NCBI RefSeq assembly: GCF_002082565.1
Contig: NZ_CP020562.1
Location: 2,666,001 to 2,730,000 of the forward strand
DNA from: Halomonas sp. GT
GTDB lineage: Bacteria; Pseudomonadota; Gammaproteobacteria; Pseudomonadales; Halomonadaceae
Reading direction: 5' to 3'
DNA length: 64,000 nucleotides
Shown here: positions 9,915-18,478 of the stretch, piece by piece
Layout of the letters: every line of letters begins with the position of its first letter
Numbering within the stretch: the first letter of the stretch is position 1
Notes under the pieces: generated by a model
Told to the model about the DNA's origin: nothing
Seen by the model: the letters and a program-made list of their open reading frames with translations, nothing else
Databases searched by the model: none
Position numbers and translations under genes: made by a program

Positions 9915-11084
9915 TTAGTCGCTGCCGAACAGATCGCGAGTGTAAACTTTTTCTGCCACGTCCTCTAACTCACTGCTCATACGATTGCTAAGAATCAGGT
10001 CTGCTTCTTTCTTAAACGCTGCCAAGTCGTTAATAACTCGTGAATTATAGAAGTCTTCTTGGTGAAGTGTTGGCTCATATACAATCACTTCAATTCCTTT
10101 TGCTTTAAGGCGTTTCATTACCCCTTGCATCGCGCTTGCTCGAAAGTTATCAGACCCTGCCTTCATGATAAGCCGATAAACCCCCACCACCCGTGGGTTA
10201 CGCTTGGAAACTGCTTCAGCAATAAAATCTTTGCGGGTGCGGTTGGCATCTACAATGGCTTGAATCATGTTGCTGGGTACGTCTTGGTAGTTGGCGAGTA
10301 GTTGCTTGGTATCTTTGGGTAGGCAGTAGCCACCATAACCAAAACTGGGGTTGTTGTAGTGCTTGCCAATGCGTGGGTCTAGCCCTACCCCTTCAATGAT
10401 TTGCCGCGTGTCTAAGTTGTGGGTTTCGGCATAAGTGTCTAGCTCATTGAAATACGCGACGCGCATGGCTAAGTAGGTATTCGCAAACAGCTTGATAGCT
10501 TCGGCTTCGGTGCTGTTGGTAAGCAGAATGGGGGCATCTTTTTTGATGGCACCTTGCTTGAGCATATTGGCGAATTGCTCTGCCCGCTCAGAACGCTCGC
10601 CTACAATAATCCTTGATGGATGAAGGTTATCGTACAGGGCTTTACCTTCACGCAGAAACTCTGGCGAAAATATCAGGTTCTTAGTATTAAATTTTTCGCT
10701 AGCGCTTGTGGTATACCCGACCGGTACCGTTGATTTGATCACCATTAATGCATGGGGATTAACCTTTATAACTTGCTGTATTACGGCTTCCACGCTTTGG
10801 GTGTTAAACGTGTTGGTGCTGGCGTCGTAGTCGGTGGGTGTGGCAATGATGACAATATCGGCATTGGCGTAAGCGTATTCAGCGTTTGTGGTGGCCGTGA
10901 AGTGCAGGTCATCACGCTGAAGAAATTGGCTGATCTCGGTGTCTTCAATGGGTGACTGCTTTAAGTTAAGTTTATCTACTTTTTCTTTAACGATATCTAC
11001 CGCAGTCACGCTGTTGTGCTGAGCTAGCAGCATGGCATTTGAAAGGCCTACGTACCCTGTTCCTGCTACCGCAATATTTTTCAT
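9915..11084 (-). CDS. ugd: UDP-glucose 6-dehydrogenase
   Basis: 389 residues, the E. coli Ugd size class. It oxidises UDP-glucose to UDP-glucuronate with two NAD+. The N-terminal Rossmann start is [20 protein letters not shown], the middle has [11 protein letters not shown] and [20 protein letters not shown], and the catalytic Cys is in [15 protein letters not shown]. The C-terminal UDP-binding domain includes [16 protein letters not shown]. It supplies glucuronic acid for the capsule and probably for the neighbouring PssD/PssE-type transferase. It lies 33 bases before kpsT. Confidence 0.95.
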   Translation of the reverse strand: MKNIAVAGTGYVGLSNAMLLAQHNSVTAVDIVKEKVDKLNLKQSPIEDTEISQFLQRDDLHFTATTNAEYAYANADIVIIATPTDYDASTNTFNTQSVEAVIQQVIKVNPHALMVIKSTVPVGYTTSASEKFNTKNLIFSPEFLREGKALYDNLHPSRIIVGERSERAEQFANMLKQGAIKKDAPILLTNSTEAEAIKLFANTYLAMRVAYFNELDTYAETHNLDTRQIIEGVGLDPRIGKHYNNPSFGYGGYCLPKDTKQLLANYQDVPSNMIQAIVDANRTRKDFIAEAVSKRNPRVVGVYRLIMKAGSDNFRASAMQGVMKRLKAKGIEVIVYEPTLHQEDFYNSRVINDLAAFKKEADLILSNRMSSELEDVAEKVYTRDLFGSD

Positions 11085-11119
11085 AGGATCTCAAGCATTA
11101 ACGTTGTGTGACTGATTTT

Positions 11120-11135
11120 GGGCGGCTGCGCCGCC
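11120..11135. repeat. GGGCGGCTGCGCCGCC hairpin, copy 1
   Basis: A perfect GC-rich palindromic stem in the 71-base spacer between the MBL gene and ugd. The same motif occurs at 52259-52274 and, one mismatch away and inverted, at 35804-35817. It could act as a weak attenuator or be a REP-type remnant. Confidence 0.5.
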
Positions 11136-11155
11136 GTTGGGCTCGTTACACCGCA

Positions 11156-12565
11156 TTACATATTGATATTTAGCGGTTTGCTGTTGCGCTGATAAAGCGC
11201 TTCTAGTTCATATTTGAGCGCGTTCTTGGCGGTTTGTTCGCCGTGCACAAGGTGTATGGTGTGGGGCCAGCGGCGCATGCGTTTTACGAAATTGAGCAGG
11301 TCTTTTTGATCGGCGTGGGCAGAGTAGCCGCTGATGGTAGTAACCCCTGCTTTGATGTCGATACGTTGGCCATCAATGTCCACCCAACCACCTTCTGGGC
11401 CATAGTGCTGTATCGCTCGCCCTGGGGTGCCTGCACCTTGATACCCAACGAACAATACCTGGTGCCGTTCATCACCTAACATGGCTTTTAGGTAGTTCAT
11501 GATACGCCCACCCGCACACATGCCGCTGGCAGCAATAACCACTGCTGGGCGGCCGGTTTTCGCAAGGTATTGAACAGTTTGCTCGTGGACTTCGTGGCTT
11601 TCTACCGTGTAGAGATTTTCAAAGTTGAGCGGGTGGCGGCCACTGCGTAAGCGGCGATGGGCTTCCTTGTCCCAGTAGGGTTTTAGCTGGCGGTACACGC
11701 GGGTAAAGCGCGCTGCCAAGGGGGAGTCGACGATAATTTCTAGCTGTTGCCACTGGCTGTTTTTGTTGCGCTGGGCTTCAAAAATGATGCCTTCAAGCTC
11801 GTATAACAGCTCTTGCGTACGGCCTATACTGAAGGCAGGTACCATCACTGTACCGCCGTTACCAAGGGCTTGCTCGATGGCATTTTTAAGCGTGGCGCGG
11901 CGCTTACGGCGGTTGACGTGCTGCCGGTCGCCGTAGGTGCTTTCGAGAATTAGCTGGTCGCAACCGTAGGGTGATTTAGGCGCGGGTAGCAGTGGTGCGT
12001 AGGGTGCCCCTAAATCACCGCTGAAGACGATTCGCTCTTTCGTGCTATTGGTATGCTGATGCGCTATTTCTACGTAGCTAGAACCGAGTATATGGCCTGC
12101 CTGTTTGAGCTTGACGCGGGTAGTAATGCCCTGCTTACCCTCTTCTAGCTCATTCACAACCGTGTGCCATTTGCCGTAAGGCAGGCTGACGATTTGTGAT
12201 TCAACCTGCACTTGAAAGCGCTGGATCAGGTCTGCATCACGCGTGAAGCCAATCTTTAGGGCATCTTCAATCACTAGCGGTAGCAGTATGGCCGAGGGAA
12301 CCGAGCAGATAATGGGGCCTTTATAGCCCGCCGCTAGCAGGTAAGGCAGCCGCCCTACGTGGTCAATATGAACGTGGGTAATGATAAGCGCACTAATCGT
12401 GCTGATATCAAATTCAATTTGCAGCTGCTGGAAGCTGTCTTGAGCTGCATCTTCGCCTTGAAAGAGACCGCAATCTATCAGCAACGAGTGTTTACTATTG
12501 AGAATGAGCTGGTGACAGCTACCCGTTACGCCTGTTGCGCCACCGTGGTGGATGATATCTAACAT
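11156..12565 (-). CDS. MBL-fold beta-CASP ribonuclease-like protein
   Basis: 469 residues, complete metallo-beta-lactamase/beta-CASP RNase architecture (CPSF73-like, RMMBL C-terminus). Metal ligands: ITHVHIDHVGRLPYL (HxHxDH), GHILGSSYVEI, and SGDLGAPYAPLL. Beta-CASP motifs: LESTYGDRQH, VPAFSIGRTQELLYEL, and ASGMCAGGRIMNYL. The C-terminal SGYSAHADQKDLLNFV and LVHGE complete the active site. Relatives are zinc-dependent endo/exoribonucleases. No residue is missing, so it should be active. It sits inside the capsule operon between kpsE and ugd, 104 bases after kpsE, which is an unexpected location for an RNase. Its target is unknown. Confidence 0.88.
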   Translation of the reverse strand: MLDIIHHGGATGVTGSCHQLILNSKHSLLIDCGLFQGEDAAQDSFQQLQIEFDISTISALIITHVHIDHVGRLPYLLAAGYKGPIICSVPSAILLPLVIEDALKIGFTRDADLIQRFQVQVESQIVSLPYGKWHTVVNELEEGKQGITTRVKLKQAGHILGSSYVEIAHQHTNSTKERIVFSGDLGAPYAPLLPAPKSPYGCDQLILESTYGDRQHVNRRKRRATLKNAIEQALGNGGTVMVPAFSIGRTQELLYELEGIIFEAQRNKNSQWQQLEIIVDSPLAARFTRVYRQLKPYWDKEAHRRLRSGRHPLNFENLYTVESHEVHEQTVQYLAKTGRPAVVIAASGMCAGGRIMNYLKAMLGDERHQVLFVGYQGAGTPGRAIQHYGPEGGWVDIDGQRIDIKAGVTTISGYSAHADQKDLLNFVKRMRRWPHTIHLVHGEQTAKNALKYELEALYQRNSKPLNINM

Positions 12566-12633
12566 CGAAAAGTCCTTTTTCGGTGGCGTTATCAGGCGAC
12601 TGGGCCAATGTTTTGCAAAAAATGAAAGTCCTG

Positions 12634-12667
12634 CTTACCTCTTACTCCTCACTCTTCACCCCTGACT
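12634..12667 (-). repeat. GTGAGG heptamer repeat after kpsE stop
   Basis: Directly after the kpsE TGA, reading with transcription: GTGAAGA GTGAGGA GTAAGAG GTAAGCA, four 7-base units. It belongs to the same family as 5889-5912. Confidence 0.65.
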
Positions 12668-12669
12668 CA

Positions 12670-13767
12670 TCAATCCCTATGATCCTTCACGATCATCATA
12701 ATCATGCTAATAATAAAGGCTAGGAAGATAGTGATGATAGCGAACACACTGCTGTTATAAAGGCGGTTTGGTTCGGTGGGGTATTCTGGGAATAGCGGGC
12801 TTTGCAGCACGCTAACCTGTTTGAGCTGGCGGGCAGCTTCTAAGCGGGTGTTTTCCAACGCGGCTAATGCGCTTGAATATGTTTCTTGAGCAAATTGAGC
12901 TTGAAGTTCTAGTGTTTCGTATTCAGCCGATACGCGGTTTAACGAATCACCCGTTGCCTGCGCTAAGCGGTCGCGCTGCTCAACAATTTGGTCACGTAGT
13001 GCCGTGATGCTGCGCTCTACTTGGCGTAGCTCGGCTGACTGCGAGCTTTGAAAGCTTGCCAATGCATTGCGTTGCGCTTGCAGGCGAGCTAAGTCACCTT
13101 CTAGCGTAGCGACAACTTGGTTAATACTTTCTACCGTTGAGGTGGGCGATACTAGGCCGTACTCGTTTTGAAATTCGAGTAGTTCAGTACGCGTTTCGCG
13201 AAAACGATCTTCCAGGCGAATCATCTGCTGCTCTAAAAAACGCACCTGCTCTTCGGCTAAGCGATGGCCCATTTCATTCATATGGTTTTCGCCTGCTTCT
13301 AACAGCAATGCAGCCATATCATGAGCAAATTCCGGCGTGTAACCTTGTACATGAATATTCAGAACACCCGCATACTCATCCAACTCTATCTCTACACGGC
13401 GTAGGTAATATTTATGTAAGTCTTCAATCGGTACATCGGGGTCGCGTAACTTGGCAAAAATATCGCCGTGCTCATTGTAGTGCTGGCGAATATCGAGCTG
13501 TTCATCTAGTAAACGCAGCATATCGACAGACAGCAGATGCTCACGTAGCAATAGAAGATCGGCTGTATTGCCCCCGCCACCGCCCATCAATGAAGAAAGA
13601 CTGAATTCTGGTGTGGCGACCTGAGGGCTTTCCAGAACCACTGTGGCCCGAGATACATAGCGGTCTTCTGCCCATATGAACCAATAGAAACTTACCAATG
13701 CAATCGCTAAAAAGGCTACGGCCCATTGTGGAAACTTTTTAATAAACTGAACTATTGAACCTTGCAT
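12670..13767 (-). CDS. kpsE: Capsule export inner-membrane protein, KpsE-like (PCP family)
   Basis: 365 residues. There is one N-terminal membrane helix (about 15-33), a long periplasmic region with a strong coiled coil (about 165-320) and one C-terminal helix (about 340-360), the topology of KpsE/BexC polysaccharide co-polymerases. The PCP signature before the last helix is visible: LFPEYPTEPNRLYNSS. It links the KpsMT transporter to the KpsD outer-membrane channel. It starts 3 bases after the kpsM stop. A GGGGG run (about residue 63-67) in the N-terminal periplasmic loop is unusual but not disruptive. Confidence 0.9.
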   Translation of the reverse strand: MQGSIVQFIKKFPQWAVAFLAIALVSFYWFIWAEDRYVSRATVVLESPQVATPEFSLSSLMGGGGGNTADLLLLREHLLSVDMLRLLDEQLDIRQHYNEHGDIFAKLRDPDVPIEDLHKYYLRRVEIELDEYAGVLNIHVQGYTPEFAHDMAALLLEAGENHMNEMGHRLAEEQVRFLEQQMIRLEDRFRETRTELLEFQNEYGLVSPTSTVESINQVVATLEGDLARLQAQRNALASFQSSQSAELRQVERSITALRDQIVEQRDRLAQATGDSLNRVSAEYETLELQAQFAQETYSSALAALENTRLEAARQLKQVSVLQSPLFPEYPTEPNRLYNSSVFAIITIFLAFIISMIMMIVKDHRD

Positions 13768-13770
13768 GAA

Positions 13771-14580
13771 TTATTTAGCCTTTAACCGATCAACAAAGCG
13801 GAGGTGCATCACTAGCCCAAGGGCGTTTAATGAGAGCGTTACTAGCCAGAAATAGAGCATGCTGGTGCCATGAACTGTTTGGTAATTTTCAAAAAAACCC
13901 AAACGCAACGTTTCTAGCCCGTGTGGAATAGGGTTTAGCATTAAGTATTCCAGCAGCCAATGGGGGAGCTGATTCAGTGGAAAGATAACACCTGAAATAA
14001 TTAACAGTGGTAGAGAAAGCATACGAATTATCTTGCCAACTTCGGGCACCATGGTGGTGGTTACAGAGGTCACTAAGCCTAACCCCAGCCCTAAACTCCA
14101 TAACGATAGCCAAGCGGCCATCGCACGAATGGCATTATCCGGGTAAAGCTCTAACCCGAGCATTAACCCGCCAGCGATAAAAATCAAAAACACGAATGTT
14201 CGTAGCATGCCTTCAAGGAAATTACGCACTAGCACTGGGTCTACTGGCTGCACTTGCCGATAAGCAAACAGCGCGCTATTACCTTCAATTGCCCCCATAC
14301 CACGCAACATACCTTCACGTACCAGAAAAAAACCCATCATCCCCGTAATCATCCAAGGAATGAATGGAGCATTCACAATTAGCCGATCGCCGCTGATAAA
14401 GCTCCTTATCCCGACCATGATGGCTACCAAAGCAAACGGCTCAAAAACCATCCAGAACCAGCCCATTCTGTCAGCCATAGTGCGGGAAATAGCTTCCCGC
14501 ATAAACATGGCGTACCAAACGCTACGAGTGACTTGCCAAGGCGTGCGGGTGCCCTTCGGCGCACCTTTTACATTTGCCAT
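13771..14580 (-). CDS. kpsM: Capsule ABC exporter permease, KpsM-like
   Basis: 269 residues with about six hydrophobic helices, an ABC-2 type permease. The N-terminus TRTPWQVTRSVWYAMFMREAISRT matches the amphipathic start of KpsM/BexB proteins, followed by GWFWMVFEPFA. LLIISGVIFPLNQLP and LNPIPHGLETLRLGFFE are typical of the KpsM C-terminal half. It forms the channel through which KpsT drives lipid-linked capsule polymer out of the cytoplasm. Its neighbours KpsE (3 bases after) and KpsD (84 bases before, spacer with an inverted heptamer repeat) complete the exporter. Confidence 0.93.
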   Translation of the reverse strand: MANVKGAPKGTRTPWQVTRSVWYAMFMREAISRTMADRMGWFWMVFEPFALVAIMVGIRSFISGDRLIVNAPFIPWMITGMMGFFLVREGMLRGMGAIEGNSALFAYRQVQPVDPVLVRNFLEGMLRTFVFLIFIAGGLMLGLELYPDNAIRAMAAWLSLWSLGLGLGLVTSVTTTMVPEVGKIIRMLSLPLLIISGVIFPLNQLPHWLLEYLMLNPIPHGLETLRLGFFENYQTVHGTSMLYFWLVTLSLNALGLVMHLRFVDRLKAK

Positions 14581-14597
14581 AGCTCTACTTTTAGATA

Positions 14598-14665
14598 AGT
14601 GAGATGTGAGACGAAAGGCGTGAGGTGTTAGTGGTTTTACCCTTCACACCTCACACTTCACCCTT
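14598..14665. repeat. Inverted heptamer repeats between kpsD and kpsM
   Basis: GTGAGAT GTGAGAC ... GTGAGGT on the plus strand faces TCACACC TCACACT TCACCCT. The arms GTGAGGTGT (14620-14628) and ACACCTCAC (14646-14654) form a perfect 9-bp hairpin. No T-run follows, so it is not a standard terminator. It may tune expression of kpsM relative to kpsD. Confidence 0.6.
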
Positions 14666-16389
14666 TACAGATCAACTGCGACGCGGGTGGCAACAGCGAT
14701 TTGGAATAGAATCTGCGTGAGCGTAGACGCTAGCTGCAGGTTGTGGGTAGGTGCGGCAGGCATGACGAGGATTTCATCGCCAGGGCGCAAGTTGACGTTG
14801 CGTGCATTCTCTACTGCGCCGTTCTGACGAACCACTAGAATGTGGTCTTCATCCGCACGGTTAGTGAACCCACCAGCGCTTTCGATGTAGTCAATCACGT
14901 TCATGCCAGGGCGAAATACAGCTGCTTGGGGCACAAGCACTTCACCGCTGATGAGCATCGAATCGCTCAACTCAGGAATGGTGATAACATCGCCATCTTG
15001 CAGGCGAATGTCAGAAATTTGGTCGTTGTAAGCAACTACCAAACGGCCGCTGGGCTCTAGCTCACGGGCACGCTCAATGAAGTTTTGGATAAGCTCAGCT
15101 TCTTGGGCACGAATTTGCGCTTCTTCATTAGTACTGGATTCAGCACTGAGATAGGTAGTTTCTAAGCGTCGCAGGCTGTCTTCCATAGACTGCTGCTGCT
15201 GCTGCCTAACGCTTTCGCGCTGTAGCGAGATACTTTCCACCGCGGTCATGTTTTCCGGTACGGGGATGGCATCTAACAGTTCGCTTAAGCGTGCATCGCG
15301 GGGTAACGCGTAACGTGAAGGCCCGTAGTAACTGCCCTCTACTTCAACCACGATGGTTTCACTACGCTTGTCGGCGCTAAACAGCACTTCATCGCCACTA
15401 CGAATGGTTTGGCCGTAGAACATGTCGATAGGGAAATATTGTGCAATAGGCCCATCTTCTCGGTTGCCGCGCAGCAGAACATGGGAAACACCGCTTCTTA
15501 AGCGTGCCAGATTCACTAACTCAGCACCACTTAACTGATTGCCCAGCAATTCATAACGGTGTTCGCGGTGCACATCGCCACCCACCGCAATCGCGGGGCC
15601 GCGCTCTTCGACGACGATAGTATCGCCATCTTCAAACTGCGGCCGGGCAATAGAGCCATTGATAAGGAAATCGTAGAGGTCGACCGTGGCAACCGTACGG
15701 TCGTTACGCATTACGCGAATTTGCCGGTAGCTGCCCAAGTCTTGGTCGATGCCGCCTGCTTGATCGAGAAAATAGAGTACAGAATCGTTCGGCGTGCCTG
15801 CAAAACGGCCAGGGTTTTCAACATAGCCGGTGACGAAAACAGCAACAGGCTGAATCCCTTGTACGTTGGTGTAAACCTGAACGTTTTCTGGGTAAACCGA
15901 TGTGATGGCACCGCGCACACTACTTTCTACCTGCTGGCTGTTTTGGCCTTCTACATTTAACGGGCCAGAACCAGGAATAAAGATATTGCCTTGGGCATCC
16001 ACCGGTAGCACGCGTTCAAACTCAAACGCACCCCAGGCACGCACGGTAATTTGATCACCGGGCTTTACTTGGTAGCTAGCATTCAAGCCATCGCCCATCG
16101 CGCCACGAAAGCCACCGCTAAACAGGTTGGCCCCGAACGGGGGTAATTCATCTGGGTTTTGCGGCTGTGCGCTGACGGGCCCATAGGTGCCGCTACGCCA
16201 GTCGGCACGTGGCGTATCATCTACCTGTTCTTGCTGCTCACGGGCCTGCCCTTCCGGCAAAATAGTATTGGGTAGGCTAATGCTTTGTGCCCAACCCGTC
16301 GTGCTTACGGCACTACTCATAATAACCAGAGAAGCAACGGCAAGAGGGCGTTTAAACGAAAGCCGTTTAAGAAGACGAATAGCGTTCAT
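14665..16389 (-). CDS. kpsD: Capsule export outer-membrane/periplasmic protein, KpsD-like
   Basis: 574 residues from the ATG at 16389 (MNAIRLLKRLSF), chosen because it gives a clean Sec signal peptide ending GWAQ-S, lies 2 bases after the lipoprotein stop and has AAGGG upstream. It is an outer-membrane polysaccharide exporter. The Poly_export domain (about 100-190) has YQVKPGDQITVRAWG, and the SLBB domains that follow include VFVTGYVENPGRFAG, IAVGGDVHREHRYEL and VEVEGSYYGPSRYAL. There is no lipobox in its signal, as in E. coli KpsD and unlike Wza. It forms the exit path for KpsMTE-exported polymer. Confidence 0.92.
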   Translation of the reverse strand: MNAIRLLKRLSFKRPLAVASLVIMSSAVSTTGWAQSISLPNTILPEGQAREQQEQVDDTPRADWRSGTYGPVSAQPQNPDELPPFGANLFSGGFRGAMGDGLNASYQVKPGDQITVRAWGAFEFERVLPVDAQGNIFIPGSGPLNVEGQNSQQVESSVRGAITSVYPENVQVYTNVQGIQPVAVFVTGYVENPGRFAGTPNDSVLYFLDQAGGIDQDLGSYRQIRVMRNDRTVATVDLYDFLINGSIARPQFEDGDTIVVEERGPAIAVGGDVHREHRYELLGNQLSGAELVNLARLRSGVSHVLLRGNREDGPIAQYFPIDMFYGQTIRSGDEVLFSADKRSETIVVEVEGSYYGPSRYALPRDARLSELLDAIPVPENMTAVESISLQRESVRQQQQQSMEDSLRRLETTYLSAESSTNEEAQIRAQEAELIQNFIERARELEPSGRLVVAYNDQISDIRLQDGDVITIPELSDSMLISGEVLVPQAAVFRPGMNVIDYIESAGGFTNRADEDHILVVRQNGAVENARNVNLRPGDEILVMPAAPTHNLQLASTLTQILFQIAVATRVAVDL

Positions 16390-16391
16390 TA

Positions 16392-16814
16392 TTAGCGCCC
16401 TTGTGCTGCTGTTGATGTCGCGGAAGTGCTTTGGCTCAGCACTCGCTGATTTACCCAACCATTGGGTGTCTCACAGGTAAGTGCAGTACGGGCAGCGCCA
16501 CTTCCTGACTCTACTACTCGCAACTGCCGACACGCTCTACCACTGGCCGCGAGGTAGGGGGCATCTGCAATAATTTCGACATTATCGCCCCAGGGGCTGC
16601 GTACTAGATTCATGACTGCCCCAGCAGGCGCTTGAGATAAAAAGCCATTGAGGTTGTCGTCGCTCAGCAGTTTGGCTGAGTCGGTATTCAGCACGTACTG
16701 CGCTTGCTGTTGTGTGCTGTTGGGATAGGTAGCGCAGCCGCTTACTACGGCAACGCTTAACGCTGCCAGCAGCATGCGAGCTGGCCGCGTTAGAAAAAAT
16801 GGGCTATTTGACAT
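16392..16814 (-). CDS. Small lipoprotein, first gene of capsule operon
   Basis: 140 residues. The signal peptide ends in the lipobox VVSGC (Cys about residue 27), so it should be lipid-anchored. A second Cys pair in the C-terminal half (GRACRQLRVV and ALTCETPNG) could form a disulfide, and the C-terminal part resembles 17-kDa surface-antigen-type domains. It is the first gene after the ops element and 2 bases before kpsD, suggesting help in KpsD assembly, but that is inference. The ribosome-binding site is weak (GGAAAT about 9 bases before ATG), as is common for RfaH-controlled genes. Confidence 0.82.
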   Translation of the reverse strand: MSNSPFFLTRPARMLLAALSVAVVSGCATYPNSTQQQAQYVLNTDSAKLLSDDNLNGFLSQAPAGAVMNLVRSPWGDNVEIIADAPYLAASGRACRQLRVVESGSGAARTALTCETPNGWVNQRVLSQSTSATSTAAQGR

Positions 16815-16834
16815 GATGATTTCCAGTAAAAAGG

Positions 16835-16846
16835 CACGCTACCGCC
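16835..16846 (-). promoter_or_regulatory. ops element (JUMPStart) for RfaH recruitment
   Basis: Minus strand reads GGCGGTAGCGTG, an exact match to the ops core that pauses RNA polymerase and loads RfaH. It is preceded by GTTAGAATCCCTGG, close to the JUMPStart pattern GTTAAGCCAGGG. It lies in the leader 20 bases before the ATG of the small lipoprotein gene. RfaH suppresses Rho and helps translation in long surface-glycan operons. The upstream promoter is not clear: TTGTCA (16960-16965) with a poor -10 is the best I see. Confidence 0.9.
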
Positions 16847-17016
16847 CAGGGATTCTAACGGGCGTATTCCCTTGCCCTACGCTGTGCGGCTTAAAAAGTG
16901 GTTAACCTGTGCTATCAAAGCGATGCCATTGTAAGGGATTAACTGGCGAGGCTCTACGTTGACAAACCTTATACAGTTAATTAATTAAATTTTGCTACAT
17001 TACCAATGAGGCACAT

Positions 17017-17051
17017 AAAAAAAGCCAGGCCTGTAAGAGCTGGCTTTTTTT
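17017..17051. terminator. Rho-independent terminator of the second glycan operon
   Basis: AAAAAAAGCCAG (17017-17028) pairs with CTGGCTTTTTTT (17040-17051), loop of 11 bases. A and T runs on both sides make it potentially bidirectional. It lies 25 bases after the stop of the ligase gene and before the capsule operon leader, insulating the two units. Confidence 0.9.
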
Positions 17052-17075
17052 GCTACAGGATCAACAGCTTAAAAG

Positions 17076-18347
17076 TTAGCTTTGAAACTTGGTATGACTT
17101 GCTTCTCTAGTAAGATTTGCATAGATACCCCAAAACGAGGCTAGTAAAAAAGCATACATCATCACGCCACTATTATGAGTTAAGAATGCTTGAGACAAGC
17201 CAAAGTCGATATAAGTGACGGGGAGCAATACCCCGCCAGTGGCAATGGCGCGAATGGCTAAGTTTTCGGCCCGTATCTGCCTGGCAAACAACCGCATTGG
17301 AATGAGGTATAGCGCTAACAAAGCTAATAAACCAAGCAAGCCCCGCTTGGCAAAGGCATCTATAAACTCGTTGTGCGCATGGCCGTACGAAGCGGCCTCT
17401 TGGTCAATAACGCCCTCTTCTCCCAGTGCTGCCATCGCCTGCTCGTAGCCATTGCTTCCCCAACCTATTAACGGCTTCTCTTGAATTAACAGCGTTGCTC
17501 CACGCCACATTTCAAATCTAGAACCCACCGAGGTGGAGCGGTTTTCACCTAATATATATAAATTGACATCACTAAACGCTTGGTGGACACGGCTTTGCAC
17601 ACCAAACTGAGGCACGGTATAAACGGTGACACCGGCGATTAACACCGCCACAACCGCCGCGACTTTTAGCTTTGGCGAAAGTCCTGTTCCATAAGCGCGG
17701 TATAGCACCAGTAATACGATAGGAAAGCCTACCCACCCCCCTCGACTGCCTGAAAATAGCGAGCCCAGTATGCCGCCCAACGCACCTAGCAGCATGAAAG
17801 CCACCCACACATTGCGCTGTCGTTGAACAGCTGCCCACCCAAGCCCGGCCAAACAAAGCACCCCAAGCAACATACTTAGGTTGCCGAACTGGATAACGTG
17901 GGTGTGGCCACCTGCGCGAGCGACGCCTTCAAACAGCTTTTGCCACCCCGCCCAACTGCCAGCGGATATTGCTCCAACGGCAATCCCCCCCCACAAAAAA
18001 GCCAGTTTAGGCGGATGGGCAATCACCCACCACAGAGCAGGGACGGCGAGTATAAAGCGGATGGGTTTATCAATCCCCCTGCTGCCTTGAGCGTCCCACC
18101 AGGCTTCAGCAAGGCTAACAAATGCATAGGCTAATAAAGCGGCGATGACCCAACGATCCTGGACAGTAAGCTGCGGCAAGGCTCTCATTATCAAAAGACC
18201 AACGCCCGCGAAAAACAGAACCACAGCCCCCAGCGAATAGCCACTGGGGATCACCAGAGACAGGGCACCTAACAGAAAAATCGCCACACTAGTTAACCAG
18301 TGTGGCGCGTATAACGTGCCGTTTGTAGGCGATTTTTGAGACACCAT
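17076..18347 (-). CDS. O-antigen ligase / polymerase family membrane protein (Wzy_C)
   Basis: 423 residues, about 10-12 hydrophobic helices. The conserved SGSRGGWVGFP segment after a helix is the hallmark of the Wzy_C/WaaL family. A large periplasmic loop follows, with RFEMWRGATLLIQEKPLIGWGSNGYEQA and a conserved His in YGHAHNEFIDAFAKRGLLG. It either ligates undecaprenol-linked glycan to lipid A-core or another acceptor, or polymerises repeat units. Because a separate polymerase-like gene lies at 21947-23182, a ligase role seems more likely. It is the last gene of its operon, 131 bases after the initiating transferase. Confidence 0.85.
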   Translation of the reverse strand: MVSQKSPTNGTLYAPHWLTSVAIFLLGALSLVIPSGYSLGAVVLFFAGVGLLIMRALPQLTVQDRWVIAALLAYAFVSLAEAWWDAQGSRGIDKPIRFILAVPALWWVIAHPPKLAFLWGGIAVGAISAGSWAGWQKLFEGVARAGGHTHVIQFGNLSMLLGVLCLAGLGWAAVQRQRNVWVAFMLLGALGGILGSLFSGSRGGWVGFPIVLLVLYRAYGTGLSPKLKVAAVVAVLIAGVTVYTVPQFGVQSRVHQAFSDVNLYILGENRSTSVGSRFEMWRGATLLIQEKPLIGWGSNGYEQAMAALGEEGVIDQEAASYGHAHNEFIDAFAKRGLLGLLALLALYLIPMRLFARQIRAENLAIRAIATGGVLLPVTYIDFGLSQAFLTHNSGVMMYAFLLASFWGIYANLTREASHTKFQS

Positions 18348-18478
18348 TAAAGCAAGGTTCCTGATGACTGTTGAACACTCGCAAAAGCCGATAAGCCTTC
18401 ACACAGGCTTGCATTATTACAGGGCTTATACTGCCGAGCCAACCACCACCTTGAAAAGATTACGTCAACATCATTCTA

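Noticed and set aside
18391..18408. AAGCCT/AGGCTT hairpin between the initiating transferase and ligase genes
   Set aside because: Only 6 bp and no T-run on either strand, so no terminator call was made.
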